Below are positions 60,618-64,000 of a stretch of DNA of 64,000 bases, piece after piece. The stretch is from Oxyruncus cristatus (lineage: Eukaryota; Chordata; Aves; Passeriformes; Cotingidae). Position numbers and translations under genes: made by a program. The notes under the pieces are model-generated. The model did not search any database. It was not told the DNA's origin and was given only the letters and a program-made list of their open reading frames with translations. The DNA is taken from positions 288,540 through 352,539 of the forward strand of contig VXAY01001954.1 in the NCBI GenBank assembly GCA_013399855.1, given 5' to 3'. Every line of letters begins with the position of its first letter. Position 1 is the first letter of the stretch.

Positions 60618-63600
60618 ATGAAGATGCGGACCCTCCTTGGCTTTGTACATTGCTGCTGCTGCTTCTTGCTCCTCCTGCCGCTCTGGGTCAGCCTGGCAGC
60701 GGCTAAACAGCTCCTGAAGTACCGCCTGGCCGAGGAGGGACCCGCCGACATCCGCATCGGCAACGTGGCTTCCGACCTGGGTATCGTGACGGGCTCCGGA
60801 GAGGTGACATTCAGCCTGGAGTCGGGCTCCGACTATCTCAAGATCGATAACATAACTGGGGAGCTGAGCACCACAGAGCGGCGCATCGACCGCGAAAAGC
60901 TGCCGCAGTGCCAGATGATCTTCGACGAGAACGAGTGCTTCCTGGACTTCGAGGTGTCGGTCATCGGCCCGTCGCAGAGCTGGGTGGACCTCTTCGAGGG
61001 CCGGGTCATCATCCTGGACATCAACGACAACACCCCCACCTTCCCTTCCCCCGTCCTCACTCTCACCGTGGAGGAGAACCGGCCCGTGGGGACCCTCTAC
61101 CTGCTCCCCACCGCCACCGACAGGGACTTTGGCCGCAACGGCATCGAGCGCTACGAGCTGCTGCAGGAGCCCGGCGGGGACGGCGGCCGCCGCGCCGGCG
61201 GCGGAATCTCGGCCCCGGCGGCCCCCGAGAGCGCCCCCTACCCCGGCGGCAGCAAGCGGCGGCAGGAGGCGGAGGCGGCGGCCCGCAGCAGCGTCTTCGA
61301 GCTGCAGGTGGCCGACACCCTGGACGGGGAGAAGCAGCCACAGCTGATCGTCAAGGGGGCGCTGGACCGGGAGCAGCGGGACTCCTACGAGCTCAGCCTC
61401 CGCGTGAGGGATGGCGGCGACCCGGCACGATCCTCGCAGGCTATCCTGAGGGTGCTGATCACCGACGTGAACGACAACAGCCCCCGCTTCGAGAAGAGTG
61501 TCTATGAGGCGGACCTGGCAGAGAACAGCAGCCCCGGGACCCCGATACTGCAGCTGCGAGCCACCGACCTGGACGTAGGGGTGAATGGACAGATCGAGTA
61601 TGTCTTCGGGGCGGCCACAGAGTCCGTCAGGCGTCTACTGCGGCTGGACGAGAACTCGGGCTGGCTCAGTGTCTTGCACCGCATCGATCGGGAGGAAGTG
61701 AACCAGCTTCGCTTCACTGTCATGGCCCGAGACCGTGGCCAGCCCCCCAAGACAGACAAGGCCACAGTCGTGCTGAACATCCGGGATGAGAATGACAACG
61801 TGCCCACCATTGACATCCGGAAAATCGGGCGCATCCCGCTCCGGGATGGGGTGGCTAGTGTGGCTGAGGACGTGCTGGTGGACACCCCCATTGCCCTGGT
61901 GCAGGTGTCTGACCGGGACCAAGGTGAAAATGGCGTGGTGACCTGCACTGTGGTAGGTGATGTGCCCTTCCAGCTCAAGCCGGCCAGCGAGGGTGAAGGG
62001 GAGCCGCAGAACAAGCGCAAGTATTTCCTCCACACCTCAGCCCCTCTGGATTATGAAGCTGTCCGTGACTACAATGTGGTGATTGTGGCTGTGGACTCTG
62101 GCAGCCCCAGTTTGTCCAGCAACAATTCCTTGCTGGTGCGGGTTGGGGACACTAACGACAACCCTCCTGTGTTCAGCCAGGCCGTGCTGGAGGTCTCCTT
62201 CCCGGAAAACAACTCGCCAGGCGAGAGGGTGGCCACAGTGGTTGCCACGGACGCAGACAGTGGCAAGAACGCCGAGATCACCTACTCACTGGAGGCCTCA
62301 CCCCTATCCCCAGAGGCACCGGGCAGCATCTTCAGCATTGACCCCGACTCTGGGGATGTGTCAGTGCAGGCAGTGTTGGACCGCGAGCAACGTGACACCT
62401 ACGAGTTCCAGGTGACAGCCCGGGACAAGGGAGTGCCATCACTACAAGGCTCCACCACAGTGGTGGTGCGGGTGGCAGACCGCAATGACAATGAGCCACG
62501 CTTTATGCAGGATGTGTTCACCTTCTATGTGAAGGAAAACCTGCAGCCCAATAGCCCTGTGGGCATGGTGACTGTAATGGACTTTGATAAGGGCCGCAAT
62601 GCTGAGCTCAGCCTCTCTATCCAGCCTGGTGACCACGACCAGGCAGCTGGCATCTTCTCCATCGAGAATGACACCGGAACCATTTTTTCCACTGTCTCTT
62701 TTGACCGTGAACAGCAGACTAGCTACACATTTAAGGTGAAGGCAGTGGACGGAGGTGAGCCACCACGCTCTGCCACCGCCACCGTGTCCCTCTTTGTGAT
62801 GGATGAGAATGACAATGCACCCACAGTCACTTTCCCCAGCAACAGCTCCTACACCGTGCTGCCACCCTCCAGCAACATGCGCACTGTGGTGGCCACGGTG
62901 GTTGCCACTGACGCTGACACTGGTCTCAATGCTGACCTCAACTACAGCATTGTTGGGGGTAACCCCTTCAAACTCTTTGAGATCGACCCAGCCAGTGGTG
63001 TGGTGTCACTGGTGGGCAAGCTGGCCCCCAAGCACTATGGCCTGCACCGCCTGGTTGTGCAGGTGAATGACAGTGGGCAGCCTCCCCAGTCCACAACTGC
63101 CCTACTCCACGTCTTCGTCAATGAGAGCCTGTCCAATGCTACTGTGGTGGAGAGCCAGGTGGCCCGCAGCCTTCACACCCCCCTGGCCCAGGACATCGCC
63201 GGTGACCCCAGCTACGAGCTGAGCAAGCAGCGGCTTAGTATAGTCATTGGTGTGGTGGCCGGCATCATGACTGTCATCCTCCTCATCCTGGTGGTGGTCA
63301 TGGCCCGCTACTGCCGCTCCAAGGGCAAGCACGGCTACGAGGCTGGCAAGAAGGACCATGAGGATTTCTTCACTCCACAGCAGCACGACAAGGCCAAGAA
63401 GCCCAAGAAGGACAAGAAAGGCAAGAAGGGCAAGCAGCCCCTCTACAGCAGCATTGTTACTGTTGAGGCTTCCAAGCCCAATGGGCAGCGCTACGACAGC
63501 GTCAATGAGAAGCTCTCGGACAGCCCCGGTATGGGCCGATATCGCTCCGTCAATGGCGGCCCGGGCAGCCCCGACCTGGCCAGGCACTACAAGTCGAGCT

Positions 63601-63776
63601 CGCCGCTGCCCACCGTCCAGCTGCACCCGCAGTCTCCCACCGCCGGCAAAAAGCACCAGGCCGTACAGGACCTGCCCCCGGCCAACACCTTCGTGGGCGC
63701 CGGCGACAACATCTCCATCGGCTCGGACCACTGCTCCGAGTACAGCTGCCAGGCCAGCAGCAAGTACAGCAAGCAG
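60618..63776 (+). CDS. PCDH7: Protocadherin-7, first coding exon (5' partial gene; 1053 codons)
   Basis: Delta-1 protocadherin, a calcium-dependent homophilic adhesion receptor of the plasma membrane, prominent in the nervous system. Visible: signal peptide about 1-29 (hydrophobic, cysteine-rich, ending LAAA), mature start KQLL at 30, and seven cadherin repeats with linkers DINDN (134-138), DVNDN (283-287), DENDN (390-394), DTNDN (511-515), DRNDN (621-625) and DENDN (729-733); EC7 runs to about 860. One membrane helix lies at about 873-896. The lysine-rich tail then carries the conserved delta-1 block YDSVNEKLSD and a distal motif ending near SDHCSEYSCQ. Identity rests on recalled similarity to vertebrate PCDH7 over the whole length. 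The ATG has A at -3; a second in-frame ATG is codon 3. The exon ends in phase 0 at CAG|GTAAGA, where known PCDH7 isoforms splice to alternative tails; the RRVTF phosphatase-binding motif is expected in a later exon. Oddities: Gly/Arg/Ala-rich loop in EC2 (185-223), extra residues in EC5 (559-570), DFD at 655-657 in EC6. Confidence 0.96.
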
Positions 63777-64000
63777 GTAAGAGCGCTGCTCTCTGCGCAC
63801 CCCCCGCGGGGCCCCGACACGCACACACACACAGACAGAGCGGGTAAGGGAGCGGGGACGGCACAGGCACACACCACCGTCAGGTTCAATGACCCGTTCA
63901 GTCTGGTATCCCCTCCCCCAGACAGGCAGGTGGGCAACACACAGCACGCAGGAAGGACAGCTAGATATCTTTATTGGTTATTATTATTATTATTTTTACC
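63777..64000 (+). other. Start of PCDH7 intron 1, with canonical splice donor
   Basis: The exon ends AAGCAG and the intron begins GTAAGAGCG, a strong donor. Known PCDH7 transcripts splice at the matching place after a KYSKQ-type peptide, which supports the boundary. The intron start contains a CA-rich stretch near 63820-63835 and a TTA/TAT-rich run at the window edge. Reading the exon frame on into the intron meets no stop for the 74 codons that remain. Confidence 0.85.

Noticed and set aside
61249..61263. SKRR as a proprotein convertase site in PCDH7 EC2
   Set aside because: Lacks Arg at P4 and sits in a variable loop; too weak to claim processing.
60908..61507. 199-codon frame within PCDH7
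   Set aside because: Out-of-frame shadow of the EC1-EC3 coding sequence, Arg/Gly/Pro-rich.
63102..63947. Minus-strand open frame of 281 codons
   Set aside because: It lies antisense to the end of PCDH7 exon 1; codon bias in the GC-rich sense frame keeps the opposite frame open. Low-complexity Leu/Val/Gly content, no family.

Overview
This window is genomic DNA from a bird. It carries CR1 LINE fragments with the typical ATTCTGTG-like 3' ends, LTRs of avian endogenous retrovirus type, and one large single-exon protocadherin coding block that I recognise as PCDH7. I cannot name the species; the repeat style is compatible with many neoavian birds. Most of the window is AT-rich, non-coding gene desert, and the last 8 kb is a GC-rich promoter and first exon on the plus strand.

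Layout: 1-140 holds the edge of a degraded minus-strand LTR. 7.27-9.36 kb is an older plus-strand LTR split by a younger minus-strand solo LTR (copy A, 7978-9145, 5-bp duplication ATACC). 12.9-17.1 kb is a three-level nest: a minus-strand CR1 split by a plus-strand CR1, itself split by a 945-bp solo LTR (5-bp duplication GGAGC) that carries two near-perfect CTCF motifs. 21.9-25.3 kb is a plus-strand CR1 split by copy B of the first LTR, in inverted orientation to copy A. 25.85-26.25 kb is another degraded LTR. From 26.3 to 47.2 kb I recognise no transposon. A candidate LTR lies at about 47.2-47.57 kb and a CR1 3' end at 50.16-50.52 kb; 50.5-56 kb is unremarkable.

From about 55.7 kb GC and CpG content rise. 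CpG-dense DNA (56.2-57.7 kb), a CA microsatellite, CT and T tracts and a likely 5' leader precede the PCDH7 start at 60618. Exon 1 encodes signal peptide, seven cadherin repeats, one membrane segment and part of the cytoplasmic tail, and ends at a canonical donor (CAG|GTAAGA) at 63776/63777. Later exons lie outside the window.

Apart from CR1 remnants (broken ORF1 and reverse transcriptase), I see no other protein gene, no tRNA or rRNA, and no CRISPR. The desert probably holds cis-regulatory DNA for PCDH7, but that is inference. The most testable unusual item is the LTR-borne CTCF pair. The single N at 23554 appears to hide a missing 174-bp segment of LTR copy B.
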